Assembly: GCF_004684775.1 (NCBI RefSeq)
Contig: NZ_SRIC01000013.1
Coordinates: forward strand, 1 to 63,639
Length of the DNA stretch: 63,639 nucleotides
From: Streptomyces sp. MZ04
Lineage (GTDB): Bacteria > Actinomycetota > Actinomycetes > Streptomycetales > Streptomycetaceae
Direction: 5' to 3'
Shown here: piece by piece, positions 8,932 to 17,180 of the stretch
Layout: every line of letters begins with the position of its first letter
Position numbering within the stretch: the first letter of the stretch is position 1
Translations under genes and position numbers: made by a program
The notes under the pieces: model-generated
Seen by the model: the letters and a program-made list of their open reading frames with translations, nothing else
Database searches by the model: none
Told to the model about the DNA's origin: nothing

Positions 8932-11466
8932 ATGTCGACCACCCACCGCGTTGATCAGCGCGAGGCCGTGCAGCGAGAAGCCGTTGACGCGGTCCTGCGT
9001 GCCCTCGAACTGCCTGCGACATCACTTGTGCCCGAGCGAGGACTCCGCACCCAGGTGATCATGGCGACCGGGTCCGGGAAGACCCGGGTCGCGGTCCACA
9101 GCGCGAAGGAACTCCACGCGGGCCGTGTGCTGGTGCTCGTCCCCTCGCTGGACCTCCTGACACAGACCCAGGCCGCATGGCGCGCGGGAGGCCGCCGGGG
9201 CCCGGTGATCGGCGTCTCCTCCCTGCGGGGTGAGGAAGCGTCCTTCCCCAACACCACGGACGCCGACGAGCTGGTGGAGTGGACCCGGGGCCTGGACAAG
9301 GTCACCGTGTACGCCACATACGCCTCCCTCGGGCGCGGCACGCTCGAGCGGGCCCACGCCGCCGGCCTTGCGGCCTGGGACCTGATCGTGGTGGACGAGG
9401 CACACCGGACGTCCGGCCGGATCGGGAAACCCTGGGCAGTCGTGCACGACAACACCCGTATCCCCTCCCTGCGTCGGCTGTACATGACAGCCACTCCCCG
9501 AGTGTGGCAATTCGGGGACGAGGACCAGGAGCAGCAGGGTGCGCCGGGTGAGCTGGTGGCGAGCATGGAGGACGACCCGGAGGGCCCGTTTGGCAGCAGG
9601 GCGTTCACTTTGACGCTCTCGGAGGCCATCGACCGGGGCATTTGTGCCCCGTACCAGGTCGTATGCGTGGACGTCACCGACACGGCGCTCCAGGCCGCGC
9701 AGCTCCTGGGCGTCGAAAGCCGCTCCGAGCAAGTGCGCGGGGCGCGGCTCGCGGCCCTGCAGACGGCCCTGGTCAAGGCGTCGGCCGAGGAGGACTTCCG
9801 GCGCACGCTCGTCTTTCACCATGCCGTCAAGGAGGCCGAGGCGTTCGCGGCCGGCCTGCCGGACGTCGCGGGGCAGCTGCATGCCGGCGACCCCGAGCTG
9901 TATCCGGCCACGATCTGGGCCGGCTGGCTGTGCGGCGATCACAAACCGCTCCACCGGCGCCGCGTGCTCGGGGAATTCGCCGACGGGATCGCCACGGACG
10001 GCACTGTCGTGGAGAAGGGCTACCTCAGCTCGGCCAAGGTTCTCGGGGAGGGCGTGGACACCAAGAACTGCGACTCCGTCTACTGGGCAGACGTACGCGG
10101 CTCCATGCCCGATCTCGTCCAGGCTGTGGGGCGGGCGCTGCGGATGCAGCCCGGGGAGGGGAAAGTCGCCTCCCTGGTCGTGCCGGTCCTGCTCGGGCCC
10201 GGCGAGACGGCGGACAACATGCTCACCTCGCGGGCGTTCGGCGGGTTGGCCAAGCTCTTGGAAGCCCTCCGCGCCCATGACACCCGCGTCGTGGAACAGT
10301 TGGCGCAGCAGCAGGCCCCCAGCCGCTACAAACCCGTCGGCGAGGACGAGAGCGGCAAGAGCACGAGCGGGATCGACGACGGCATCAGGGGCGTCAGCGC
10401 CCCCGCCCAGGCCCTGCTGAAGTTCTCCGCACCCCGCGACCCAGCCGTCCTCGCCGCCTTCATCAACCTCCGCGTCCTCAACCCCGAACACCAGCACTGG
10501 CGACGCGGCATGGAAGCCGCCACCATCTACACCCGCGAACACGGTGACCTGAAAGTCCCCTTCACCTACCGCGTCCCCGAGAGCGAGGACCAGGAGGAGG
10601 CAGCCGAGGGCCGGCCGACCTCACTCGCCGCGTTCCCCCTGGGGCAGTGGATCGCCGACGCCAGGCGGTTCTACGCCCGCGGGGACATGGACGAGGACCG
10701 CGTGGCGCAGCTGGAGAAGCTCGGCATGGTCTGGTCCCACTTCGATGTCGCCTGGGAGGAAGGCCTCGCGGCAGCCCGCGGATGGGCCGCCGAAGCAGGC
10801 CACCTGCTGGCACCGTCGGACGCGACATTCCAGGGCTACCGGGTGGGGATCTGGTTGAAGAACGCGCGTGCCGCCGCCCGGCGGGCGCAGGAAAACGAGC
10901 AGCGGCATGCCCAGGGGCTGCCGGTTCAGTCGGCGGCCGGAGCCCTGACGCAGGAGCGGCGCGAGCAACTAGAGGACATCGACCCCTCGTGGTGCCCCAC
11001 CTGGCCGGTGGAATGGCAACGCGCCTTCCATCTCACCCGACAACACCTCGAAGAGACCGACGGGGAACTGCCGACCCAGCCAGGCGACGTTGTGCACCAG
11101 GGTGAAGACCTCGGGCGATGGGTCCGCACGCAGCGCCTCGGCTGGGACAAACTCACCGGCGTCCAACAATGGATGTGCGAAAACATTCTCGGAATCACAC
11201 CCACAACCGAAGACGAGAAGCCAAAACCACGTCGTACGCAGGCCGACAAATGGGCGATGAACCTGGCTGCCGCCACCCAGTACTACACCCGTGAAGGACA
11301 CCTCCAGGTACCGAGGAAACACGTTGAGCGAATCCTCGGAGAAGACCAAGAAGAGCACGAGCTCCATCTGGGGGCCTGGATCAGTAACCAACGCAGCCGA
11401 GCCACCGCACTCACACCGGAACGCATCAATCAACTCACTGCCATCGGCATGCGCTGGACCCGATAA
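8932..11466 (+). CDS. DEAD/DEAH-box helicase with helicase-associated repeats
   Basis: 844-residue superfamily-2 helicase. Walker A is MATGSGKT (about residues 44-51), Walker B is VVDEAH (about 154-159) and motif III is MTATPR (about 185-190). A second RecA-like domain follows, with GEGVDTKNCDSVYWAD (motif V-like) and QAVGRALR (motif VI, about 395-402). The C-terminal third has at least four copies of the 'helicase associated' domain (W-x3-hydrophobic, GxLxVP, LGxWI/V, LxxLGMxW), for example HGDLKVPFTY, GRWVRTQRLGW and GAWISNQRSRA ending GMRWTR. This layout is a widespread actinobacterial family, sometimes linked to plasmid or phage-related DNA handling. It appears monocistronic; substrate unknown. 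Confidence 0.9.
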   Translation: MSTTHRVDQREAVQREAVDAVLRALELPATSLVPERGLRTQVIMATGSGKTRVAVHSAKELHAGRVLVLVPSLDLLTQTQAAWRAGGRRGPVIGVSSLRGEEASFPNTTDADELVEWTRGLDKVTVYATYASLGRGTLERAHAAGLAAWDLIVVDEAHRTSGRIGKPWAVVHDNTRIPSLRRLYMTATPRVWQFGDEDQEQQGAPGELVASMEDDPEGPFGSRAFTLTLSEAIDRGICAPYQVVCVDVTDTALQAAQLLGVESRSEQVRGARLAALQTALVKASAEEDFRRTLVFHHAVKEAEAFAAGLPDVAGQLHAGDPELYPATIWAGWLCGDHKPLHRRRVLGEFADGIATDGTVVEKGYLSSAKVLGEGVDTKNCDSVYWADVRGSMPDLVQAVGRALRMQPGEGKVASLVVPVLLGPGETADNMLTSRAFGGLAKLLEALRAHDTRVVEQLAQQQAPSRYKPVGEDESGKSTSGIDDGIRGVSAPAQALLKFSAPRDPAVLAAFINLRVLNPEHQHWRRGMEAATIYTREHGDLKVPFTYRVPESEDQEEAAEGRPTSLAAFPLGQWIADARRFYARGDMDEDRVAQLEKLGMVWSHFDVAWEEGLAAARGWAAEAGHLLAPSDATFQGYRVGIWLKNARAAARRAQENEQRHAQGLPVQSAAGALTQERREQLEDIDPSWCPTWPVEWQRAFHLTRQHLEETDGELPTQPGDVVHQGEDLGRWVRTQRLGWDKLTGVQQWMCENILGITPTTEDEKPKPRRTQADKWAMNLAAATQYYTREGHLQVPRKHVERILGEDQEEHELHLGAWISNQRSRATALTPERINQLTAIGMRWTR

Positions 11467-11706
11467 AACACCACCACCTGACCTTTCCGATCTCATCCTC
11501 GTCTGGCTCTTTCTGGATGATCCAGGTCCGGATCGCGGTGTGGGCGCGCGGCCGAGCGTCCGAGCGTCCGACGAACATCGAGGCACGAGGCGCACTCCGG
11601 CAGCCTGACAGCGCCGCCATGCCGTCTCTCCACCAAGCCTTAAGCGTGGCATGACACCTTCAAGAAAAATAGCCGGAGATTTGATCCATACGAGGAGTCA
11701 AGATCC

Positions 11707-12210
11707 ATGCGTATCTACGGACAGGTCGCTCGATTCCTCGAGGGTATCGGTGCCGCATTCGGGGTCGCGGCACTTCGGATCTCCATAGGAATCATCTTCC
11801 TGTGGTTCGGAGTGCCCAAATTTATCCCGGGGACAAGCCCGGCTGAATCGCTGGCAGCGGAAACCGTAGAGAGACTGACATTAGGGGTCATCGAGGGGAC
11901 GACTGCTTCCGTTCTGACTGGCGCGCTGGAAACCCTAATCGGGATACTCTTGATCAGCGAGAAAGCGGTTCGCCTGACGATCATGATACTCCTCGGACAT
12001 ATGGCTGGAACGTTCATCCCGCTCTTTATATTCCCGAAAGAGACCTGGAAATCTTTCTTTATTGGAACCCTTGAAGGGCAGTACATTCTCAAGAACCTGG
12101 TGATCGTGGCGGCTGCCCTTGTGATTGTTGGCCACTCGAAGGCACGCAATCGGCCTGCACCTTCCGAGAACCCCGCCCGCGTACGTCAAGCGGCAGACTG
12201 GCCTTCCTGA
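11707..12210 (+). CDS. DoxX-like membrane protein with TTA codon
   Basis: 167 residues, four hydrophobic segments (about 18-38, 70-90, 93-112 and 125-143). The first carries a DoxX-family-like pattern (LRISIGIIFLWFGVPKF). gaggag lies nine bases before ATG 11707. An in-frame TTA codon at 11881-11883 suggests bldA control. Base composition is visibly lower in GC than its neighbours, with many A/T-ending codons (atc, aaa, ttt, gaa), pointing to recent acquisition. DoxX/DUF417 proteins are membrane oxidoreductase partners or stress proteins; the role here is not known. A 12-bp perfect hairpin separates it from the convergent LysM gene. Confidence 0.7.
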   Translation: MRIYGQVARFLEGIGAAFGVAALRISIGIIFLWFGVPKFIPGTSPAESLAAETVERLTLGVIEGTTASVLTGALETLIGILLISEKAVRLTIMILLGHMAGTFIPLFIFPKETWKSFFIGTLEGQYILKNLVIVAAALVIVGHSKARNRPAPSENPARVRQAADWPS

Positions 12211-12224
12211 AGGGCTCCACCACC

Positions 12225-12260
12225 AGTGAGCCCCGGACACATGGCGTGCCGGGGCTCACT
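12225..12260. terminator. Bidirectional terminator hairpin
   Basis: Perfect 12-bp arms agtgagccccgg (12225-12236) and ccggggctcact (12249-12260), loop of 12 bases. It sits between two convergent genes, 15 bp after the DoxX-like stop and 24 bp after the LysM stop, so it can serve both. Confidence 0.85.
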
Positions 12261-12283
12261 GCGGGCGAGAGGGGGGGTGGGGT

Positions 12284-13009
12284 CTAGTACGGGCCGTTCA
12301 CGTTGTCGATCGAGCCGTACCGGTCGGCCGCGTAGTTGCAGGCGGCGGTGATGTTGGCGACCGGGTCGAAGCTGTCCGTCGACGTGCCGGGCACGTGGTA
12401 GGCGTCGAACGTGGGGGCGATGACCTGCAGGAGCCCCTTGGACGGGGTTCCTGCGACAGCGTTGGAGTCCCAGTTGTTGGTGGCCAGCGGGTTGCCGGAG
12501 GACTCGCGCAGGATGTTGCGGTGGATGCCCTCGTAGGAGCCGGGGATGCCGTGCTGGGCCATGATGTCGAGCGATTCCTTGATCCAGCCGTCGAGGTCGT
12601 TGGTGTACGACTTCTTCGCCGGGGCAGCGGCGGGTTCGGCTGCGAGCGTGTCCTTGCGCTCGGATCGGTTCGCCCGCTCGGTGGACGCCTTCTCGCCGAG
12701 GGTGAGCTTGAGACCGGGGTGGATCAGCCTCGGGTCGTCGCCGAGGGCGCTGCGGTTGTCCTGGTACAGCTTCTTCCAGCCGCCGCTCAGGGAGTGCTCT
12801 CGGGCGATCTTGGAGAGGGAGTCGCCCGCGACGACGACGTAGGCCTTCGGGGCCGCGGCGGGCTTGGCGGCCGTGTCGGCCTGTGCCGCGCCGGCGGTGG
12901 TCGCGCCGAGCACCGGGAGAACGAGCACGGCCCCGCCCGTGCCTGCGGCGGCGATGCCCCGGGTGAGCGAGTTGGACTTGGGACGGCGGTGCTTTCCCTT
13001 TGCAGGCAT
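12284..13009 (-). CDS. Secreted LysM/transglycosylase cell-wall enzyme
   Basis: 241 residues from ATG 13009, chosen because ggagagga lies just upstream and because the longer frame runs into the riboswitch. Residues 1-45 form a basic, then hydrophobic, signal peptide ending around AGAAQA. A LysM domain follows (about 55-105: YVVVAGDSLSKIAREHSLSG and the RLIHPGLKLTL end). An Ala/Pro/Lys linker then leads to a C-terminal SLT-like lytic transglycosylase domain (about 140-241) with the catalytic-Glu region HRNILRESSGNPLATN and the GLLQVIAPTFDAYH motif. It should bind and cleave peptidoglycan outside the cell, like Rpf/Swl-type wall-remodelling enzymes. A c-di-AMP riboswitch precedes it. Confidence 0.92.
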   Translation of the reverse strand: MPAKGKHRRPKSNSLTRGIAAAGTGGAVLVLPVLGATTAGAAQADTAAKPAAAPKAYVVVAGDSLSKIAREHSLSGGWKKLYQDNRSALGDDPRLIHPGLKLTLGEKASTERANRSERKDTLAAEPAAAPAKKSYTNDLDGWIKESLDIMAQHGIPGSYEGIHRNILRESSGNPLATNNWDSNAVAGTPSKGLLQVIAPTFDAYHVPGTSTDSFDPVANITAACNYAADRYGSIDNVNGPY

Positions 13010-13026
13010 GACGAATTCCTCTCCGT

Positions 13027-13202
13027 CGCCTACGAGGTGAGCTGTCGGGTTCGGACGGGAGATGTCCGGTCGCACTGCGCATGCGACTTCACCCCGAGCC
13101 GTTCCGGAATCCGGATCGGCGGCTTACCTGGGTCCCCCGCTCCTGCCGTGCGTAAGTGAGTAGATGGGTGGAGGGTTTCCGGACAGCGGCAGGATTCGGC
13201 GT
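13027..13202 (-). promoter_or_regulatory. c-di-AMP riboswitch (ydaO-yuaA type)
   Basis: Read on the minus strand, the leader has the class signatures in order. An outer pairing cgcc...ggcg closes it, followed by the helix cctgccg/cggcagg, the conserved gggggacccaggta box, then cggggtgaagtcgcatg, and finally ctcccgtccgaacccgacag with cacctcgtaggcg. The element ends 17 bases before the start codon at 13009. In Streptomyces this class controls wall-lytic genes such as rpfA by transcription attenuation when c-di-AMP is high; the same logic is inferred here. Confidence 0.93.
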
Positions 13203-13567
13203 TCCATCCGGATTGCGGGCACGCTAAGCGAGAAAGCCCGGACGGAACAAGACCAGAATTGGAATAGGGAATGCGCGAGGCCCGCCCTTGGCGGCCAGGC
13301 CCTCTCGCCCTCTTTGATCGAAAAGCCCAACTTGCTTTGCACAGAACGGAAGTGCCGCTCAGCGGCGCCGGGAGCCACGGTCGTCAGTGTGACCCATTTC
13401 ACCGAATTGGATGCGGGCCGGAATGCGACTCGCCGACGTTCCGGAATGTGTCATTCCGCATGAGTGCCACGCAATGCAGTCAGCGGTTTATATACACTAC
13501 CAATGGTTTGAACAAGTAGTTTTTGCCCGCAAAAACGGACATCTCGCCATACTTGAGTCGTTAGGCG
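13203..13567. other. Intergenic between riboswitch and ATP-grasp gene
   Basis: No gene. It should contain the promoter for the riboswitch/LysM transcript on the left. It also has a 7-bp dyad cggaatg/cattccg with a 3-base spacer at 13441-13457 and the terminator-like hairpin at 13519-13536. The right half is A/T-rich for this genome. Confidence 0.5.
13519..13536 (-). terminator. Candidate terminator of ATP-grasp gene
   Basis: Perfect 7-bp arms gtttttg and caaaaac around a cccg loop, 32 bases beyond the stop codon of the ATP-grasp gene. The stem is A/T-rich and thus weak, but it is the only dyad of this kind downstream of that gene. It marks the left border of the NRPS cluster. Confidence 0.4.
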
Positions 13568-14824
13568 TCAGAGGAGTTCCGTCTGGTCGGCCGACTGGCG
13601 GGTGATCAGTTCAAGGCCTGCAATGGCCTGCCTGGCCAGGTCCAGGGCCTCCTCCGCCGTGGCGGCGTGAGCTCGCGCGCGGGCCAGTCGGGAGAAGCTG
13701 TTCTGGAGGCCGCTCAGCTGGGTGCCGGGCTTGCCGAGGACTTCCAGCGTTACGCCTTGCGGGCGCTCGGCGTCGGCGCCGGTCACTTCGATCAAGGTGC
13801 CGGACGAGGGGGCGCCTGCGAACCAGATCGCCTCGCAGCGCGTCACGCGGTCCGTGTCCGAGAGGGTGGCGTGCACGCCGGGCAGCACGGTCTCGCCGAG
13901 TATCTGTCGCAGCTGGCATTCGATCATGTCTACACCGGTGGCGTCGGTGACCAAATTCCAGAGCTCGTCTCCCCCTGTGCGCAGATGGGTCTCGATGACC
14001 CGGGGGCCGGAGGGAGTCAGGATGATCTCGGTGTGGGTCGGGCCGAATTCCACCTCGAGTGCGTTCAGCGTCGCCACTACGTGACGTTCGATCGCCGATT
14101 GCTGGGCCGGGTTCAGCGGGGCCGGCAGCACATGTCCCAGTTCCACCAGTGAGCCGGGATCGGAGTACTTGCGCGTGATGGCGATGATCACGTGCTCGCC
14201 CTTCTCCGAAATACCCTCAACGCTGTACTGGTTGCCGGTCAGGAATTCCTCGACCGCGACTTGAGAGCCCGTACCGATTCCGTTCGCCCGCTGGAAGGCC
14301 GACTCGGCGCCGTCCGGTGCCTCGAGCACGGAGACCCCCTTGCTTGCCGCGCCGTCGACCGGCTTCACCACGCAGGGATAGCCGTGTTCGGCGGCGAACT
14401 CCTTCAGCGCCTCTACGCTGTGGACGATCGCGGAAGCGGTCTCCTCGACGCCGGTCTCGGCGAGCCGTCGGCGCATCGCGTGCTTGTTCTGGATGAGCTC
14501 GACGATCTCCGGACTGTGCGCCGTCAGGCCCAAGTCCCGTGCGACCAAGGCAGCTTGGGGGCGGCAGTCGTCGTAGAAGGAGCCGATCCGGGTCACGGGG
14601 TGCGCCGCGTGGAGAGCGCGGGCCAGTGTCAGCCACTCGCTGTCAGGTGCGTCGGGGCGCAGCACGATGATGCGGGCGTGCTTCTCCGTGTCCTCTATCT
14701 TGTCGAGCTGCTCCGGCTGGCACATCACCGAAGTGACCACCTCGTCGCCCGACTCCTCGCCGAACGCCCGCATGCGTTCCGGGATGTCGTATCCGACACC
14801 GAAGACGAGGACGTGCTCAGCCAC
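13568..14824 (-). CDS. ATP-grasp ligase, L-amino-acid-ligase type
   Basis: 418 residues from GTG 14824, with aaggaggag upstream. It has an N-terminal Rossmann-like preATP-grasp part (HVLVFGVGYDIPERM), then the ATP-grasp core from about residue 115. The core includes NKHAMRRRL, a nucleotide-binding lysine region YPCVVKPVDGAASKGV, EEFLTGNQYSVEG, and the metal/substrate segment GPTHTEIIL...GPRVIETHLRTGGD (about 268-290). These phrases match the branch that joins amino acids through acyl-phosphates (BacD- and DdaF-like dipeptide ligases). It is transcribed divergently from the exporter. By context it may attach an amino acid or acyl group to the NRPS product or to a Dap-derived precursor. A resistance role is possible. 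Confidence 0.8.
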   Translation of the reverse strand: MAEHVLVFGVGYDIPERMRAFGEESGDEVVTSVMCQPEQLDKIEDTEKHARIIVLRPDAPDSEWLTLARALHAAHPVTRIGSFYDDCRPQAALVARDLGLTAHSPEIVELIQNKHAMRRRLAETGVEETASAIVHSVEALKEFAAEHGYPCVVKPVDGAASKGVSVLEAPDGAESAFQRANGIGTGSQVAVEEFLTGNQYSVEGISEKGEHVIIAITRKYSDPGSLVELGHVLPAPLNPAQQSAIERHVVATLNALEVEFGPTHTEIILTPSGPRVIETHLRTGGDELWNLVTDATGVDMIECQLRQILGETVLPGVHATLSDTDRVTRCEAIWFAGAPSSGTLIEVTGADAERPQGVTLEVLGKPGTQLSGLQNSFSRLARARAHAATAEEALDLARQAIAGLELITRQSADQTELL

Positions 14825-15372
14825 GATGGACTCCTCCTTGGAGACGCGGGTGCGAGGGCGGGGGGACGAAATGGGTGGGGTGCTCAGAAAGGCAGCGTGC
14901 TCTTGCGCGTTTGTTGAGATGTCTCACCTGGTTCACACGCTTCGTGAAACCGCGACCAGGATTTGTGTCTGCGCTGCCGAAACGCCGTACGGTCCAACGG
15001 GGTTGGGTAGCGCCGCGCCTGTATCGGCATTGCTGAGATCTTGGCCAGCTACGAGCGGCGCTGTCAAGAAAACGCCTAGCCGACGACGCAGGGGAGCACA
15101 TACGCTGGCGCTCGGCCAGAGGATCTTGGGACGCATGCCGGACCGCCACCTCTGGGCGTCGGGGGGCGGGGCTTGGATGGCTCCATGGCGAGCGGGTTCT
15201 GCTGCTCCCCCGCCGAGTGGCGATCGCACCACGTACCTGCCATCCCCCACTTCTCAACCGATCCCATATCCCGTTTCTACCGGGGCTCGAGACGTCGTGA
15301 CCGAGCGAGCGCCGAGGAACGACCCTTCCGCGGTGTCGTGACGACGGTCCGCGGAGGCCCGTAAGGAGCACA
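14825..15372. promoter_or_regulatory. Divergent promoter region of the NRPS cluster
   Basis: 548 bp without a gene between the ATP-grasp gene (minus) and the exporter gene (plus), so at least two promoters are expected. A small dyad gaga-tg-tctc lies near 14914-14923 and an imperfect dyad ggttcacacg/cgtgaaacc near 14930-14951. Both are on the ATP-grasp side and could bind a regulator. No regulator gene is in the cluster. No -10/-35 pair could be chosen with confidence. Confidence 0.45.
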
Positions 15373-16641
15373 GTGATCAAAGACCTGATTCCGCCGCCCG
15401 GTCCGCCTCGTGGCCTCGCGCTCGCTCAGCTGGTCTGCCGGACCGGCGACGGCGCGTACTACATATGTGCCGCGCTGTTCTTCACGCGGATCGTCGGAAT
15501 CTCGCCGGTGCAGATGGGGCTCGGGCTGACCGTCGCCTGGTCGGTGGCGCTGGCGCTGAGTGTGCCGCTGGGGCATCTCGCGGACCGCACGGGGCCGCGC
15601 GGCGCCGCGGTCGTCCTGTTCATCTGTGCGGGCCTGGGCGTTGCCTCCTATCTTTTCGTGTCCTCGTTCACCATGTTCCTCGTCGGGGCCTGTGTGTACG
15701 CGGTCGCCCAACGCGGCGGATCGGCAGCCCAGCAGGCGGTGTTGGCCGGACTGGTCTCCGGCGAGGAGGTCACCAAAGTACGGGCCTACGTGCAGTCCAG
15801 TTACAACGCCGGACTCGCGGTGGGGGCTGGGCTCGGCGGACTCGCGCTGTTGGTGGACCGGCGCGAGGCCTACTACGCGGTCTTCGCGCTCAACGCCCTG
15901 GCCTTCTTCGCGGCATCGCTGGTGCTCAGCCGGCTGCCCGTCGTGCCGCCCGTCCCGAAGCAGCAGGCCGCCGAGGGCGGCGCGGGGAAGTCCGTGTTCA
16001 AGGACCGCCCCTATGTCGTGGTGAGTCTCCTGAACGCGCTGTTGTTGCTGCACATTCCGCTGGTGGACATCGCCCTGCCGCTGTGGATCAGCCAGCACAC
16101 GGCGGCACCCATCTGGTTGTTGTCCGTGATGTTCATGCTCAACACCGTTGCCGTGGTGCTCTTCCAGGTCCGCGTCTCGCGCGCGGTGACCGGGCTGCAC
16201 AGCGCGACGCGCCACATCTTCCTGGGGAGCGTCCTGCTGGGTGTGGGGTGTTTCGTCTTCGCGCTGACGAGTGCGGGCGATTCCGCATGGCTGGCCGGCG
16301 GATTCCTGCTCGTCGCCGTGGCCGTCCAGGCGCTGGGCGAGATGATGCAGGCCGCGGGTGCGTGGGAAGTGAGCTTCGGTCTGGCGCCTGCCGGGAAGCA
16401 CGGCCAGTACCAGGCGTTCTTCGGAAACGGCACGACAGTTGCCGAGATGGCGGGCCCTTTGGTGCTCACCGGCCTGATCGTCTACTGGGGCGTGCCGGGC
16501 TGGATCCTGCTCGGTGTCCTGTTCGTCGTCGTGGCTGCGTTGATGGGGCCCGCGGTGCGGTGGGGAGAGCGCGTCCGTGCCGCCGCCAGTCCGGTCCCGC
16601 CGGACTCGACCGACAACATCGGTGAAACCGTGGCCAGTTGA
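15373..16641 (+). CDS. MFS transporter, probable product exporter
   Basis: 422 residues from GTG 15373 with aaggag seven to eight bases upstream. About twelve hydrophobic segments in two blocks of six, separated by a hydrophilic loop (VPKQQAAEGGAGKSVFKDRPY, about residues 193-215). The loop between TM2 and TM3 reads GHLADRTGPRG, the MFS signature motif A (GxLaDrxGxkx). It has no binding-protein or ATPase partner, so it should run on the proton gradient. Its place as first gene of the plus-strand cluster, divergent from the ATP-grasp ligase, supports export of, and self-protection from, the cluster's peptide. Confidence 0.88.
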   Translation: MIKDLIPPPGPPRGLALAQLVCRTGDGAYYICAALFFTRIVGISPVQMGLGLTVAWSVALALSVPLGHLADRTGPRGAAVVLFICAGLGVASYLFVSSFTMFLVGACVYAVAQRGGSAAQQAVLAGLVSGEEVTKVRAYVQSSYNAGLAVGAGLGGLALLVDRREAYYAVFALNALAFFAASLVLSRLPVVPPVPKQQAAEGGAGKSVFKDRPYVVVSLLNALLLLHIPLVDIALPLWISQHTAAPIWLLSVMFMLNTVAVVLFQVRVSRAVTGLHSATRHIFLGSVLLGVGCFVFALTSAGDSAWLAGGFLLVAVAVQALGEMMQAAGAWEVSFGLAPAGKHGQYQAFFGNGTTVAEMAGPLVLTGLIVYWGVPGWILLGVLFVVVAALMGPAVRWGERVRAAASPVPPDSTDNIGETVAS

Positions 16642-16944
16642 GGATCCCTCAAGCACGGCTCACCGCGACGTTGGTCACGGTGACGCAACGTGCATGGAAC
16701 ACGCCCCAGGTCTGCGGGAGTGTCCGAAATTGGACGTCACTCCGCGTCAGAGGAACGTAAGAACCAGCCACGTGGCGCGATATCGCGCCTAACGTCCCTT
16801 CACCTCACGACCGCGGGTGTGCCAGTATCCGATCACTGGCAGGGCTTATTGGCCGACCGGAGGTTGGTCGTCATCTTCGGTCCATGCACCGTTCACCCAT
16901 AACAAAGTCTGTCGCCCGCAGCTGAATTCGAGGGGGAAGGCAAA
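16642..16944. promoter_or_regulatory. Promoter region of mbtH-NRPS operon with inverted repeat
   Basis: About 300 bp without a gene. At 16820-16841 there is a perfect 7-bp inverted repeat, tgccagt and actggca, with an 8-base spacer. It is a likely binding site for a dimeric regulator about 105 bp before mbtH. The arms do not look like the Streptomyces DmdR iron box, so iron control as for siderophore clusters is not supported. Confidence 0.5.
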
Positions 16945-17139
16945 ATGAGGACGATCGAGTATCAGGTCGTTGTCAATCAGGAAGACCAGTACTCCATCTG
17001 GCCCGTCAGCACGGAAGCGCCGGAAGGCTGGAGCTCCACCGACTTCGAGGGAACTCGCCAAGAATGCCTGGCGCAGATCGATCGGGTGTGGACGGACATG
17101 CGACCGCTTTCGGTCCGCAATGCGATGAACTCCGCCTGA
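16945..17139 (+). CDS. MbtH-like NRPS accessory protein
   Basis: 64 residues, a typical MbtH length. It keeps the family pattern: VVVNQEDQYSIWP, PEGW, an acidic/Gly middle, CLAQIDRVWTDMRPLSVRNAM at the end, with the conserved Trp residues present. A strong site (gggggaagg) precedes ATG 16945. MbtH proteins bind adenylation domains and are often needed for their folding or activity. Both A domains encoded downstream are candidate partners. It is the first gene of the apparent biosynthetic operon; the next gene starts 41 bp later. Confidence 0.95.
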   Translation: MRTIEYQVVVNQEDQYSIWPVSTEAPEGWSSTDFEGTRQECLAQIDRVWTDMRPLSVRNAMNSA

Positions 17140-17180
17140 TCGAGACCTGACGTAGCGCCAACATTCTGGAGTGACAGACA

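Noticed and set aside
13010..13075. Longer start for the LysM gene
   Set aside because: Would place coding sequence inside the riboswitch aptamer and bypass the good ribosome binding site before 13009.
15277..16656. 459-residue minus-strand frame opposite the MFS gene
   Set aside because: Arg/His/Gln-rich shadow without a start site; the MFS topology and motif A are on the plus strand.
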